From: Dyella dinghuensis
Lineage (GTDB): Bacteria; Pseudomonadota; Gammaproteobacteria; Xanthomonadales; Rhodanobacteraceae
Assembly (NCBI RefSeq): GCF_003977615.1
Contig: NZ_RYZR01000006.1
Location: forward strand, 593,247 to 657,246
Direction of reading: 5' to 3'
DNA: 64,000 nucleotides
The notes beneath the pieces are model-generated. The model did no database searches. It saw only the letters and a program-made list of their open reading frames with translations, and had not been told where the DNA came from. Positions 35,041-43,545 of the stretch are shown here, one piece after another. The position numbers were made by a program, and so were the translations under genes. Every line of letters starts with the position of its first letter. The stretch's first letter is position 1.

Positions 35041-35964
35041 TTAAACCTCTGCAAAAGGCATGTTCCGCTTGCGGCGATAAGCTTGATGAAAGCCCGCCGT
35101 GTGATGCAGCTGGAGTCCCTCTGCCAAATCTTCGTCAGAGGCGATGCGGCAGAGGAAAAATGTGTGCGAACCGATGGTTTGGCTATGCAAAACAGCCAAC
35201 TCACGAATATGTAGCGCTGAGGAGACGGCAGGAATACCAAATTCGCGCGACGTCCGCACTGGAAAAGGAAGCGCATTCCAGTCCGACAGTGGTTGCTTAT
35301 GATGTTCGCTAAGCTTGTAAACGACATTCTTCATCGCAGCGGGAATGCTGGACAAAGCGACCTGCCGCACTTCGCGCATGACGGGTTCTGAAACATTAGT
35401 GCTGCGCAGTGCGAGGGAAAAAAGTCCGCTGCGCTCGAGCGGCCCGATCAAATCCATCGGAAAGATGTTTTGATGGCCCGGCGCATCGAGCGAGACAAGG
35501 ACAACCGGCCGTGGATGCAGATACGCCGTCATCAGCTGCTGTACGGCGGAAGGGTCCATCGCAAGGTGATGCGGCGCACGGCTTTTCAACATCAGGCGGT
35601 TCTGAAGCCACGCGTTCCACGAGCGCCGTAGCCAGCTGAGGCAGTAATGCTCGCCCCCTTCAACCTGATAGAGCGAAATAGACGCTTTATCGGTGGTGAC
35701 GGGTGCCATTCGCACAAGATGCAAAACGCCTAGCAACCTCTGCGTCGTACTGTCCGTGTATTCGAGTAAAGGACGTTCTCCAGCATCAACGCTGGTCGCG
35801 ATCACCAACGGTTTGAGCGATGCCACGGTGTGGTCCGCGGTGACATCCACCGAGGCGTCGTCCCCATGCAGGGTGGCCGTAACCGCCCGCGACGTGGGGG
35901 CAATGGCAACCGTGGACCATTGCGGCAATGGACGCACGAACGGTCTGATCCAATCTTTCCACAT
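35041..35964 (-). CDS. Flavin-reductase-like (FMN split-barrel) protein
   Basis: 307 residues from ATG 35964, which lies one base after the stop of the upstream methyltransferase gene. The second half (about 160-290) reads like a flavin reductase-like split barrel: PMDLIGPLERSGLFSLALRSTN, and the late strand GSHTFFLCRIASDEDL, similar to GSHTLF...E of flavin reductases. The first half (LPQWSTVAIAPTSRAVTATLHG onward) is not recognised. It could be an electron donor or an FMN-binding tailoring enzyme for a product made by the neighbouring genes. Function uncertain. Confidence 0.55.
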   Translation of the reverse strand: MWKDWIRPFVRPLPQWSTVAIAPTSRAVTATLHGDDASVDVTADHTVASLKPLVIATSVDAGERPLLEYTDSTTQRLLGVLHLVRMAPVTTDKASISLYQVEGGEHYCLSWLRRSWNAWLQNRLMLKSRAPHHLAMDPSAVQQLMTAYLHPRPVVLVSLDAPGHQNIFPMDLIGPLERSGLFSLALRSTNVSEPVMREVRQVALSSIPAAMKNVVYKLSEHHKQPLSDWNALPFPVRTSREFGIPAVSSALHIRELAVLHSQTIGSHTFFLCRIASDEDLAEGLQLHHTAGFHQAYRRKRNMPFAEV

Positions 35965-35965
35965 G

Positions 35966-36595
35966 TCAGGTCCGCCGAAATAGCAAAAACATGTAGAGAT
36001 GCGTGGCCATGCCAAAACCACGCGGTGTGACACGCTCCAGCCGGAAATAGGGTGCGGCCGCCCGCGCAACGACGCGCGGCGTAAAGCGATGGATGTGACT
36101 CTCACTCGCGATCGCATAGCGGCCGCGACGCATAAGATTTATGAGATTCGACCGCCACCAGCCGTAACGCGCGTCGCCGAGGTAATACGGATTGAGCATG
36201 CTGATCAGCACAAATCCATCGCGGCGAACCACACGCGAGAATTCCTCGAAAAGTACCTGGTGATCCGCAATGTGATTGAGTACCGCAAAGTTTGCCGTAA
36301 CGGCTTGCACTGTACACGCGAGCGGCGAGCCCACTTTGGTAATCGTTTTGCGGGCGATTTCGTCGCTGCAATGATGCTCCATGTACTCACGCATCGCCTC
36401 CGACGGTTCATACACGAACGTCGGGTGTCCGTGAGCGGCGTAAGCCTTCGCGTCAATGCCGGTGCCGGCACCAAAGTCCAGAACATCCGCACCTTTGCCC
36501 AGTAGCTTCAGCGCCATGTTCTGAAACCTCTCGCGCACCAGGCGATCTCGCCTAGAGTTCAGAATGACGGTGTGGTACTGCTCTCCAGTATGCAT
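35966..36595 (-). CDS. SAM-dependent class I methyltransferase
   Basis: 209 residues. SAM-binding motif I is VLDFGAGTGIDAKAYAAHG (about 39-57), motif II-like acidic residue at FVYEPSEAM, and the later NFAVLNHIADHQVLFEEFSRVVRRDGFVLISM (in pieces) is typical of methyltransferase type 11/25 proteins. It is the second minus-strand gene after the ABC exporter gene (88-base gap) and is followed one base later by the flavin-reductase-like gene. The acceptor is unknown. Confidence 0.8.
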   Translation of the reverse strand: MHTGEQYHTVILNSRRDRLVRERFQNMALKLLGKGADVLDFGAGTGIDAKAYAAHGHPTFVYEPSEAMREYMEHHCSDEIARKTITKVGSPLACTVQAVTANFAVLNHIADHQVLFEEFSRVVRRDGFVLISMLNPYYLGDARYGWWRSNLINLMRRGRYAIASESHIHRFTPRVVARAAAPYFRLERVTPRGFGMATHLYMFLLFRRT

Positions 36596-36683
36596 AGCGT
36601 CGACGCGCGTTTGGCGTCCCTCAAGCGCAGGCTGACGGGGTCTTGTCCGAGTGAGTGACCGTTAAATCGGGGAAGGTTGCTTC

Positions 36684-38402
36684 TTAGTTCTGGAGCGCCG
36701 AGCGCTTTGAGTCTTCTTTCCGGACAATGCTTGCCTCACGATTTTCGTCGATGGTGAGGCACTGATCCGCCATGGACGCAATGCCGTTTCGATGCGACAC
36801 CACAACGATGATGGTCTGCGGAAGTCGACGCTTCAATGCGGAAAGCACGTCCAATTCCGATTTCACATCCAGCGCGCTCGTCGCTTCATCAAGCAGTGCC
36901 AGATAGGGTTTTCTCAGAATGACCTGGGCGAGCAGCAAGCGCTGCAGCTCACCTCCGGAAAGGCGGCTCGAGGAATTATTCAGCGCCGTATCGAGTTTGT
37001 GGCGCGATTCACTTAAGCGCTTTCCAAGGCCGACGTCGCTCAATGCCGAACATAGCATCTCGTCGGTAGCGTTCGGCGCCGCCCAAAGCAGACTGTCGCG
37101 TATCGAGTTCTGCCATGGGCGCACGTTCTGGCTGACGTACGCGCCTTTGCTTACGCGTTCTCGATATTCGGAAAAATCGAGGGAGCGGCCGTTGACGCTT
37201 GCCACAAAGGCCTCCGGTTTCATCATGCCGGCCAGCACGTCGATCAGACTGCTCTTGCCGATACCGGAATCGCCGCAGATCAAGGTCAGTTCGCCGGGAA
37301 CCAGCGGGAAATGGCGGATCTCGATACCCATGGAGGGCGGTGTTATCCGCATTCGTTCGATAAACAACGTGTCGTTCTCGAGCTTCTCCTCAACAACTGA
37401 CGCCGACGTGTGTTCCGGAACAAGATGTACATACTTCTGCCAGAGCTCGAACGCGGGAGCTGCCACATGCAATTGCTGGAAGCTTTGGCGCGTTGAGACC
37501 AGGTAGGGCAGCAAGCGACCCAACAACAGGCAGACGGCGATCAGGGACGATTGATCAACGCCGTGCAATCGATAGGCGAGAATAAACAGCGAGGCGACGC
37601 CGATGGCTGCCAGCAGCTCGAGTATCAGTCTTCCGGACGCAATGATGTTTAGCTGATGACGATAACCTTGCGCCAATTGCGCAGAGATCGCGCCGTAACT
37701 GGCCTTTTCAGAGGCTTCCCGTTGAAAGGAACGAACATGGCGAAGACGCCGCGGGAAATCTTCGCTGTGCCAAAACAGTCGCGTCAAATCGGCCACGTAC
37801 TGCCGCCCCACAAGCGATTGCTCGCGACTACTGATACGCGCGGCTATCAGGCCAAACACCGCTAGCAACGGCGCAGCCAGCACCAGCGTTGGAGAAAACC
37901 ACAGCGCGAAACAAATGCTGACAAGACAGGTAAAACCAGCTGCCAGCAAAAGCAGTAACGCGTTGAAGCCTTGCGTGATCACTTCGACGTTGTAAGTAAG
38001 TACGTTGGCGATCTCTGCAGACGTCGCGTCTGCGAGGGAAGTTAGTGGGGCGTCGATAAGCTTCGCGTGAACACGTTGACGCAGTGTCAGGCTATAGGAG
38101 CTTGATAGACTTGCCGCCAATCGAGTGGTTGCCCATCGCAAGATGGCGAAAGCGGCTGTTATTACGGCGAAAACGGCTGCATCCACATAGACATTCGCCT
38201 CTACATGGAACAGCCTGGAGATGATCGGCAACGCATGTCCCGGTTGAACCAGGGGAACTAATAACACCGCGGCTAGGCTGCCGGTCAATGCGCTGCCTAA
38301 AGACAACAGAACGTATGCGACGATCTTCGCGAGGCTCACTTGATCGAGTGTTTGCGCCAACAAGCGCCATTGATTTTTTGCTGAAGACGAAGGGGCTGTC
38401 AT
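36684..38402 (-). CDS. ABC exporter with fused permease and ATPase
   Basis: 572 residues: a six-helix permease region (about 25-320) followed by an ATPase. Walker A GDSGIGKS at 377-384, signature LSGGE at 481-485, Walker B LALLDE at 501-506 and the H-loop His537 are all present. The half-transporter should work as a homodimer exporter. It lies between the HprK-like kinase gene (55-base gap) and the methyltransferase gene on the same strand, so it is the likely export route of whatever those enzymes make or modify. No peptidase C39 domain is present, so leader cleavage is not part of it. Confidence 0.9.
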   Translation of the reverse strand: MTAPSSSAKNQWRLLAQTLDQVSLAKIVAYVLLSLGSALTGSLAAVLLVPLVQPGHALPIISRLFHVEANVYVDAAVFAVITAAFAILRWATTRLAASLSSSYSLTLRQRVHAKLIDAPLTSLADATSAEIANVLTYNVEVITQGFNALLLLLAAGFTCLVSICFALWFSPTLVLAAPLLAVFGLIAARISSREQSLVGRQYVADLTRLFWHSEDFPRRLRHVRSFQREASEKASYGAISAQLAQGYRHQLNIIASGRLILELLAAIGVASLFILAYRLHGVDQSSLIAVCLLLGRLLPYLVSTRQSFQQLHVAAPAFELWQKYVHLVPEHTSASVVEEKLENDTLFIERMRITPPSMGIEIRHFPLVPGELTLICGDSGIGKSSLIDVLAGMMKPEAFVASVNGRSLDFSEYRERVSKGAYVSQNVRPWQNSIRDSLLWAAPNATDEMLCSALSDVGLGKRLSESRHKLDTALNNSSSRLSGGELQRLLLAQVILRKPYLALLDEATSALDVKSELDVLSALKRRLPQTIIVVVSHRNGIASMADQCLTIDENREASIVRKEDSKRSALQN

Positions 38403-38457
38403 GACCGAAAGCTCGTTTCAGTCGCGCGCTTGTTCATACAGAAGGTTGCCGTTTGAT

Positions 38458-39510
38458 TCATGCGAGTAGCGGCAGCAGTGCGTCCACGGATGCCTGTGGA
38501 TGCCGGCCACGGCGCAATTCATACACACCCGTCTCCACCAATTGCCGCGTGAAGGCTTGCCAGCCGGGTTGTCCGGCTGCGTACGGTTGATCTGCGTCGA
38601 GTCGCGCGACAGCTTTGTCGCTCGGCAGCCTCTTTAGCGACGCATTTGATCCGTCAACGGGTTGAGCGGAAAGAAACACCGCTCCCTTCAATATCATGGG
38701 CGCTTCAGCCAAGCGCCCCAGGCTGGTTCGCAGATCGATCTCGAACTTTTCCACACCGCTACGCCGACGGATGACAGGCGCCGAACATATCCAGCGCCGT
38801 ACGTATTCTTCTTCGATAAGCGGCAGCGCGTCTGCCCTCACGTGCAGATAGTTGGGTACGCCCGTGGCCAATAAATCATCGGATTGTACGAAGACTGCGT
38901 CTTCAGCCAGGAAATCGAGGCCATGCAACAAGCTGTTCAATGCCAGTGTCGATTTGCCCGAACCGCTTGCGCCCAGCAGCAGCAAGCCCCGTCCATCTCG
39001 TCCCACGCACGCGCCATGCAACGGGACCAGACCCATGCCGCGCGTAGCGAGCGCGAAGACCGCGAATTCGATTAGCTCATAGCGCAGATGATAGGGCTCG
39101 ATCAGCATGTCTTCGGAGGCCACGATCAGCGCCTTGCGCTGAGCTGGCATCAACACGACGTAATTCGACGCGTCCATGACACCGCATAGCAGCCCCGCGC
39201 CCGACTGCATCTGCACAAGAGGCGGCGTGCGGGTGGCACGATGCGCGCGAGGTACAAGCCGCAGCTCGACGTGAAATTCCGATGGGTCGCCTGACAGGAC
39301 GTAACCGGGCAAACCACCGTATGTCGTTTCCACGAGATCCAGCAGCGCGTCGTTTTGACTGCTGAAAAAAAAGCGGCCGCCGAGTATCTGCTTGCTGAGA
39401 CAGCGCGTAGTGCCCAAACGCTCGAAAAATGGATCGGCGACAAGATCGGCGTGATCTTCGTACTCCGGGACGCTCTGCCGGATGGATTCCAATTCTGCAC
39501 AATCCGGCAC
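38458..39510 (-). CDS. HPr kinase-like (HprK-related) protein
   Basis: About 350 residues. The core resembles the HPr kinase/phosphorylase ATP site: LVPLHGACVGRDGRGLLLLG then the P-loop GASGSGKST (residues 180-188) and FLAEDAVFV (Asp204). The N-terminal 150 residues are unlike HPr kinase and contain GRFFFSSQNDALLDLV. Start: GTG 39510 with GAGG at 39520-39523, nine bases away; the frame runs on to a GTG at 39633. HprK-related proteins occur in peptide-modification and lasso peptide loci beside a nucleotidyltransferase, as here (41197). HPr and a PTS are absent nearby, so sugar regulation is unlikely. Confidence 0.78.
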   Translation of the reverse strand: MPDCAELESIRQSVPEYEDHADLVADPFFERLGTTRCLSKQILGGRFFFSSQNDALLDLVETTYGGLPGYVLSGDPSEFHVELRLVPRAHRATRTPPLVQMQSGAGLLCGVMDASNYVVLMPAQRKALIVASEDMLIEPYHLRYELIEFAVFALATRGMGLVPLHGACVGRDGRGLLLLGASGSGKSTLALNSLLHGLDFLAEDAVFVQSDDLLATGVPNYLHVRADALPLIEEEYVRRWICSAPVIRRRSGVEKFEIDLRTSLGRLAEAPMILKGAVFLSAQPVDGSNASLKRLPSDKAVARLDADQPYAAGQPGWQAFTRQLVETGVYELRRGRHPQASVDALLPLLA

Positions 39511-39725
39511 GCGGCTAATCCTCGTGGTTTTGCCCGTGAGTGCCCTGTTTCCACCTGAAGGTTGCCCGCGCTTCTCCCCGAAAGGCACGCCGGGATCGTT
39601 GCACCAAGCAACCGCGAATCGACTTGACGGCACTTACTGCCATGCAATGAAGAACGCTGAAGCGACTGTGCTGTCGGCGACGGCATTGCATGGCTATCCA
39701 GGGTATCGCTCAAGGCGCTCTCGCA

Positions 39726-41222
39726 ATGCTAAAAATTCAGGTCGGCCACTCCTACCTACTCACGTATGACCGAAAACAGTGGGAACGTGGCAAACCCTAC
39801 CCGCCGCTGGCCACGATTCACGTCGCCGCACTGCTGCGGCAGATGGGCCATGACGTCACGCTGTTCGACGCCATGCTCGCCGAAGGCGTCGAAGACTACG
39901 ACGCTTCCGTGCATGCGGCGCAACCGGATGTCGTATTGCTCTACGAAGACAACTTCAACTTCCTGACCAAGATGTGCCTGGCCCGCATGCGCGAGGCGGC
40001 GTGTCAGATGATCGCCAAAGCGCATGCGGCGGGCGCGCGCGTGATCGTTGCGGGTTCCGATGCTTCCGATCAGCCCGACGCGTTCCTTGGTGCGGGCGCC
40101 GATGTTGTGCTTATCGGCGAAGGCATCGCGGCACTCGCCGCGCTGATGGAGCGGTTGGATCGCGAGCCGACGATCGATAACGCAACGTGGGTGTCCGGCA
40201 TCGCGGGTGTCGCTTCGGTTTTGAGCGAACAAACGCACATCACACGCATTGGCGTACAGCCTCCTGATCCGAGACTGGTCACTCGCCCTGCGTGGGATCT
40301 CGTCGACATCGAAAAGTATCGCGCGATGTGGCTGGACCGCCATGGCTATTTCAGCCTGAACATGGCTGGATCGCGCGGGTGCCCCTTCCGTTGCAATTGG
40401 TGCGCGAAACCCATTTGGGGAAATCACTACAAACAACGCAGTGCGCAGGACATGGCTGCGGAAATGACGTACCTGAAGCAAACCTTCAAACCCGATCACA
40501 TCTGGATGGCCGACGACATCTTCGGTTTTCACGTCGACTGGGTCGCGGAGTTTGCCCAGTATCTGGACGAATCCGACGGATCGATTCCGTTCACCATCCA
40601 GACGCGCGCTGACCTGATCAGCGAACGCATGGCCAATGCGTTGCAAAAAGCCGGATGCGCCGAAGCATGGATCGGTGCCGAAAGCGGCAGCCAACGCGTG
40701 CTCGATGCCATGACCAAGGGCACGAATGTCGCGGAGCTGATTGCAGCAAGGGAACGCCTGGGAAGTCGCGGCATTCGCGTCGGCTTCTTTATTCAGCTCG
40801 GATACCTGGGCGAACAGCTCAATGACCTGCTCGCAACGCGCGAACTGATCGCCAGGGCCGCGCCCGATGATATTGGCGTGAGTGTTTCCTACCCATTGCC
40901 GGGCACGAAGTTTTACGAAAAAGTCAAAGCGCAGCTTGGCAAGAAAACCCATTGGCAGGACAGCGACGACCTGGCCATGATGTTCCGCGGCGCGTACGAC
41001 TCCGACTTCTATCGGCAAATACGCAACCTTCTCCACGAGCAGGTGACGATCCAGCAATCGAAACACTCGCAAGAGCCGGATCGTTACAACGCGGCGGTGG
41101 CCGAACTGGATGCGCAATGGGATGCGTTGATCGCCGTCGAGGGTGCACATCGCACCGAACACCCCACGGCCGCTTTGCATTTAAGGGAACCGCAGCATGC
41201 TGCCACCGCTCAAAACGGTTAA
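39726..41222 (+). CDS. B12-binding-domain radical SAM protein
   Basis: 498 residues. An N-terminal cobalamin-binding-like Rossmann domain (about 25-145: ATIHVAALLRQMGHDVTLFDAML, then ARVIVAGSDAS and GADVVLIGEG) is followed by a radical SAM domain with the 4Fe-4S cysteines Cys219, Cys223 and Cys226 in GCPFRCNWC. Such enzymes catalyse C-methylation, ring formation or other radical chemistry with SAM and cobalamin. The start at 39726 is preferred over 39690 because it begins the conserved part. It is divergent from the HprK-like gene (215-base gap) and overlaps the downstream nucleotidyltransferase gene by 26 bases, so the pair is coupled. Confidence 0.85.
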   Translation: MLKIQVGHSYLLTYDRKQWERGKPYPPLATIHVAALLRQMGHDVTLFDAMLAEGVEDYDASVHAAQPDVVLLYEDNFNFLTKMCLARMREAACQMIAKAHAAGARVIVAGSDASDQPDAFLGAGADVVLIGEGIAALAALMERLDREPTIDNATWVSGIAGVASVLSEQTHITRIGVQPPDPRLVTRPAWDLVDIEKYRAMWLDRHGYFSLNMAGSRGCPFRCNWCAKPIWGNHYKQRSAQDMAAEMTYLKQTFKPDHIWMADDIFGFHVDWVAEFAQYLDESDGSIPFTIQTRADLISERMANALQKAGCAEAWIGAESGSQRVLDAMTKGTNVAELIAARERLGSRGIRVGFFIQLGYLGEQLNDLLATRELIARAAPDDIGVSVSYPLPGTKFYEKVKAQLGKKTHWQDSDDLAMMFRGAYDSDFYRQIRNLLHEQVTIQQSKHSQEPDRYNAAVAELDAQWDALIAVEGAHRTEHPTAALHLREPQHAATAQNG

Positions 41223-42426
41223 GGCCGGCCTGCGGGTCGCGACGGAGGCGCTAGCCCGCGAACTTGCGCAGGCGCGGCCGGGCAATCCAACGCCTACCTG
41301 GAATGACCTTCAATGGCAGCTTGCGATGGCGACGGCGGCAGCACACGGCGTGTCGCCACTGCTGAGTCAGTTTTCGCGGTGGCAACACGCTGGCTGGCAG
41401 GCGTTTCTCGCCGAACAGCGCGAACATGTCGAGCTACGCCATCGGCGCATTGTTTCGTTGCTGCAGCAGATCGATGAGAAGGCGTGCTCCGCGGGAATCG
41501 TGGTTGTCCCGCTGAAGGGATCGGCGCTTCACGCGATGGGTCTGTATGCACCCGGCGAGCGGCCCATGGCCGACATCGATTTGTTGGTGTGTGAAGAGGA
41601 CGCGGCCAACATGTCGGTGTTGCTATGCCAACTGGGTTACGAGGAATCGTTCAAGCAGTGGAAGCATCGTGCATTCAAACCCGTCGCGGGTGAGCCGTGT
41701 TTCAGCCTTGGCGAACACCGCGATACCCCCATCAATATCGAATTGCACACGCATATTCAGGAGCGCTTGCCGGTCTCCACGATCGGTATCACGCATCGCA
41801 TCTTTCCGCGCGATCCAAAGCCCGGCTTGAACGCATATCCGTCGCTCGGGGCGATGATGAGCCATCTGCTTCTGCATGCTTCGGGCAATTTATGCCATCG
41901 AAGCGCGCGCCTTATTCACCTCAACGACATATCGCTGCTGGCGACACGCATGTCGGCCGAAGACTGGAGCGTGTTGTGGGGAGAACGCGGCGACGAGTCG
42001 GCATGGTGGGCTTTTCCGACGCTCCAACTGGTGGATCGCTATTACCGCCACGCCATTCCCGATGCGGTACTCGATCGCACCGAGCGAGATTGCCCTATGT
42101 GGCTGCGCACGATTTCAAAGCGTCAGACGCTGACCAAGCTTTCGTGCTCGGAATTGTGGTTACACGCGGTACCTGGGCTCGAATGGTCCAATAGCTTTTC
42201 CGAAGCATGGCGTTATGTGCGCCGTCGCATCAGGCCCGATGCCGAGATGATCAAGGAGCGCGCAGATATGGTGCGCACCCAGGCGTGGCTGCAGGAGAAG
42301 AGCTGGGTCACGCTGCCGCAGCGCCGCCGCATGATCATGTGGCTGACACAACCCATACCGCGCATGGATACACTTTATGTGGTTCGCTCGGCGCTGGAAT
42401 CGCCGGCTTTAGCGAGTCAGCACTGA
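41197..42426 (+). CDS. Nucleotidyltransferase-fold protein (NTP_transf_5 type)
   Basis: 409 residues. The motif LKGSALHAMGLYAPGERPMADIDLLV (residues 106-131, with the metal-binding Asp126 and Asp128) is the hallmark of NTP_transf_5 proteins. The N-terminal helical region and a C-terminal helical half (SLGAMMSHLLLHASGNL onward) follow the same family. Members accompany HprK-related kinases in peptide-modification gene sets, where the reaction is usually unproven. It overlaps the radical SAM gene by 26 bases at its start, and its 3' end overlaps the convergent glycosyltransferase gene by 18 bases. Confidence 0.8.
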   Translation: MLPPLKTVKAGLRVATEALARELAQARPGNPTPTWNDLQWQLAMATAAAHGVSPLLSQFSRWQHAGWQAFLAEQREHVELRHRRIVSLLQQIDEKACSAGIVVVPLKGSALHAMGLYAPGERPMADIDLLVCEEDAANMSVLLCQLGYEESFKQWKHRAFKPVAGEPCFSLGEHRDTPINIELHTHIQERLPVSTIGITHRIFPRDPKPGLNAYPSLGAMMSHLLLHASGNLCHRSARLIHLNDISLLATRMSAEDWSVLWGERGDESAWWAFPTLQLVDRYYRHAIPDAVLDRTERDCPMWLRTISKRQTLTKLSCSELWLHAVPGLEWSNSFSEAWRYVRRRIRPDAEMIKERADMVRTQAWLQEKSWVTLPQRRRMIMWLTQPIPRMDTLYVVRSALESPALASQH

Positions 42427-43545
42427 TTTCAAGCGCTCGCTGCGATACGACGTCAACAGTTGCCCATACAACGCTTCGAATGTCCGTGCTGTGCAATCGG
42501 CGTCTTCAGTGATCGCCCGGCGTTGCGCTTCACTGGCCAGTCGCAAGCGCAGCGATTCGTCTGTCAATACGATGTGGACAGCCCGTGCCAACGCATCCGG
42601 ATCGCCGATTGGAACAGCCAGCGCCGCGGCCGGCGACCATTCGGCGATGTGACCCACATTCGTGCCGACCGTGGGTACACCCGCAACGGCAGCTTCCAGC
42701 AATACCAAGGGGCCTGCTTCGTGCAGTGACGACATCACGAGCAGATCAGCCGACTGCATGATGTTTCGTAACTCGGTCTGCGTCTTGAAGCCGAGAAACC
42801 GAACGCACTCATCCAATCCAAGCCGAGTCGCCAGCATTTGCATCTCGCCGTCCAGCGTATCGACGCCGACGATATCCATTCGAAAATCCATTCCCGCGCC
42901 ACGTAGCTCGCAAAGTGCTTGCAGAAGCGTTGTCTGATCCTTGACGCGATTGAGACTGGCAACATGGATCAGATGAGCCTGTTTTTCCTGCCGTGTGCGT
43001 GGTGCCAGCGGCGCCCAAACACGCAGGTCGACCCCGAGCGGTACGCGACGTCCGCGAATACCCAGCGTGCGCAACGAATCCATGATTGGCGCACTCGCCG
43101 CCGTAACGATATCTGCCTTACGCAACACCAACGCTTCGCGTAACCGGCTCCACCATTTGCGTCGGCCGCCGTATCCAATCTCATGCAGTTCGGCGAGTTC
43201 ACCGCCCGCGATATGCACCAGGCTCGGCAATCGCAACAGCTTTGCCGCGACCACCGCTACAAAGCTGCATGACCCTGAAAAGATCGCCTGGATCAGATCG
43301 AAAGGCGCACGAGCGTGTTCCACACGAATCGCTTCAATCGCTCGCCAGCGCGTTCTCTCATCGCCAATGTTGTGGATGGTGGCGCCGGCAAGCTGCCAGC
43401 AATCCGCCTGCGCCTCTTGCCGCAGTGCGAAGACATGCACCTCATGGGCTTGGGCGAGGCGCCGGATCAGCGCGAGAAACACCGGAATCACACGGTATTC
43501 GCCCGAGCGATCCACACCGCCTGGCAGGACGAGCGCTATCTTCAC
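42409..43545 (-). CDS. Glycosyltransferase family 4-like
   Basis: 378 residues. GT-B fold: an N-terminal acceptor domain (GGELAELHEIGYGGRRKWW) and a C-terminal GT1-type donor domain with HVASLNRVKDQTTLLQAL, FLGFKTQTELRNIMQSADLLVMSSLHEAGPLVLLEAAVAGVPTVGTNVG (in pieces; the E-x7-E motif is within HEAGPLVLLE). It probably builds a polysaccharide or a glycoside with the neighbouring GT4 gene, whose stop overlaps its start by four bases (ATGA). This is the last gene of the long minus-strand run starting at 57358. Confidence 0.9.
   Translation of the reverse strand: MKIALVLPGGVDRSGEYRVIPVFLALIRRLAQAHEVHVFALRQEAQADCWQLAGATIHNIGDERTRWRAIEAIRVEHARAPFDLIQAIFSGSCSFVAVVAAKLLRLPSLVHIAGGELAELHEIGYGGRRKWWSRLREALVLRKADIVTAASAPIMDSLRTLGIRGRRVPLGVDLRVWAPLAPRTRQEKQAHLIHVASLNRVKDQTTLLQALCELRGAGMDFRMDIVGVDTLDGEMQMLATRLGLDECVRFLGFKTQTELRNIMQSADLLVMSSLHEAGPLVLLEAAVAGVPTVGTNVGHIAEWSPAAALAVPIGDPDALARAVHIVLTDESLRLRLASEAQRRAITEDADCTARTFEALYGQLLTSYRSERLKSVLTR

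Noticed and set aside
38458..42426. Lasso peptide cluster
   Set aside because: The HprK-like and NTP_transf_5 proteins suggested it, but no asparagine-synthetase-like cyclase, transglutaminase-like protease or precursor is present.
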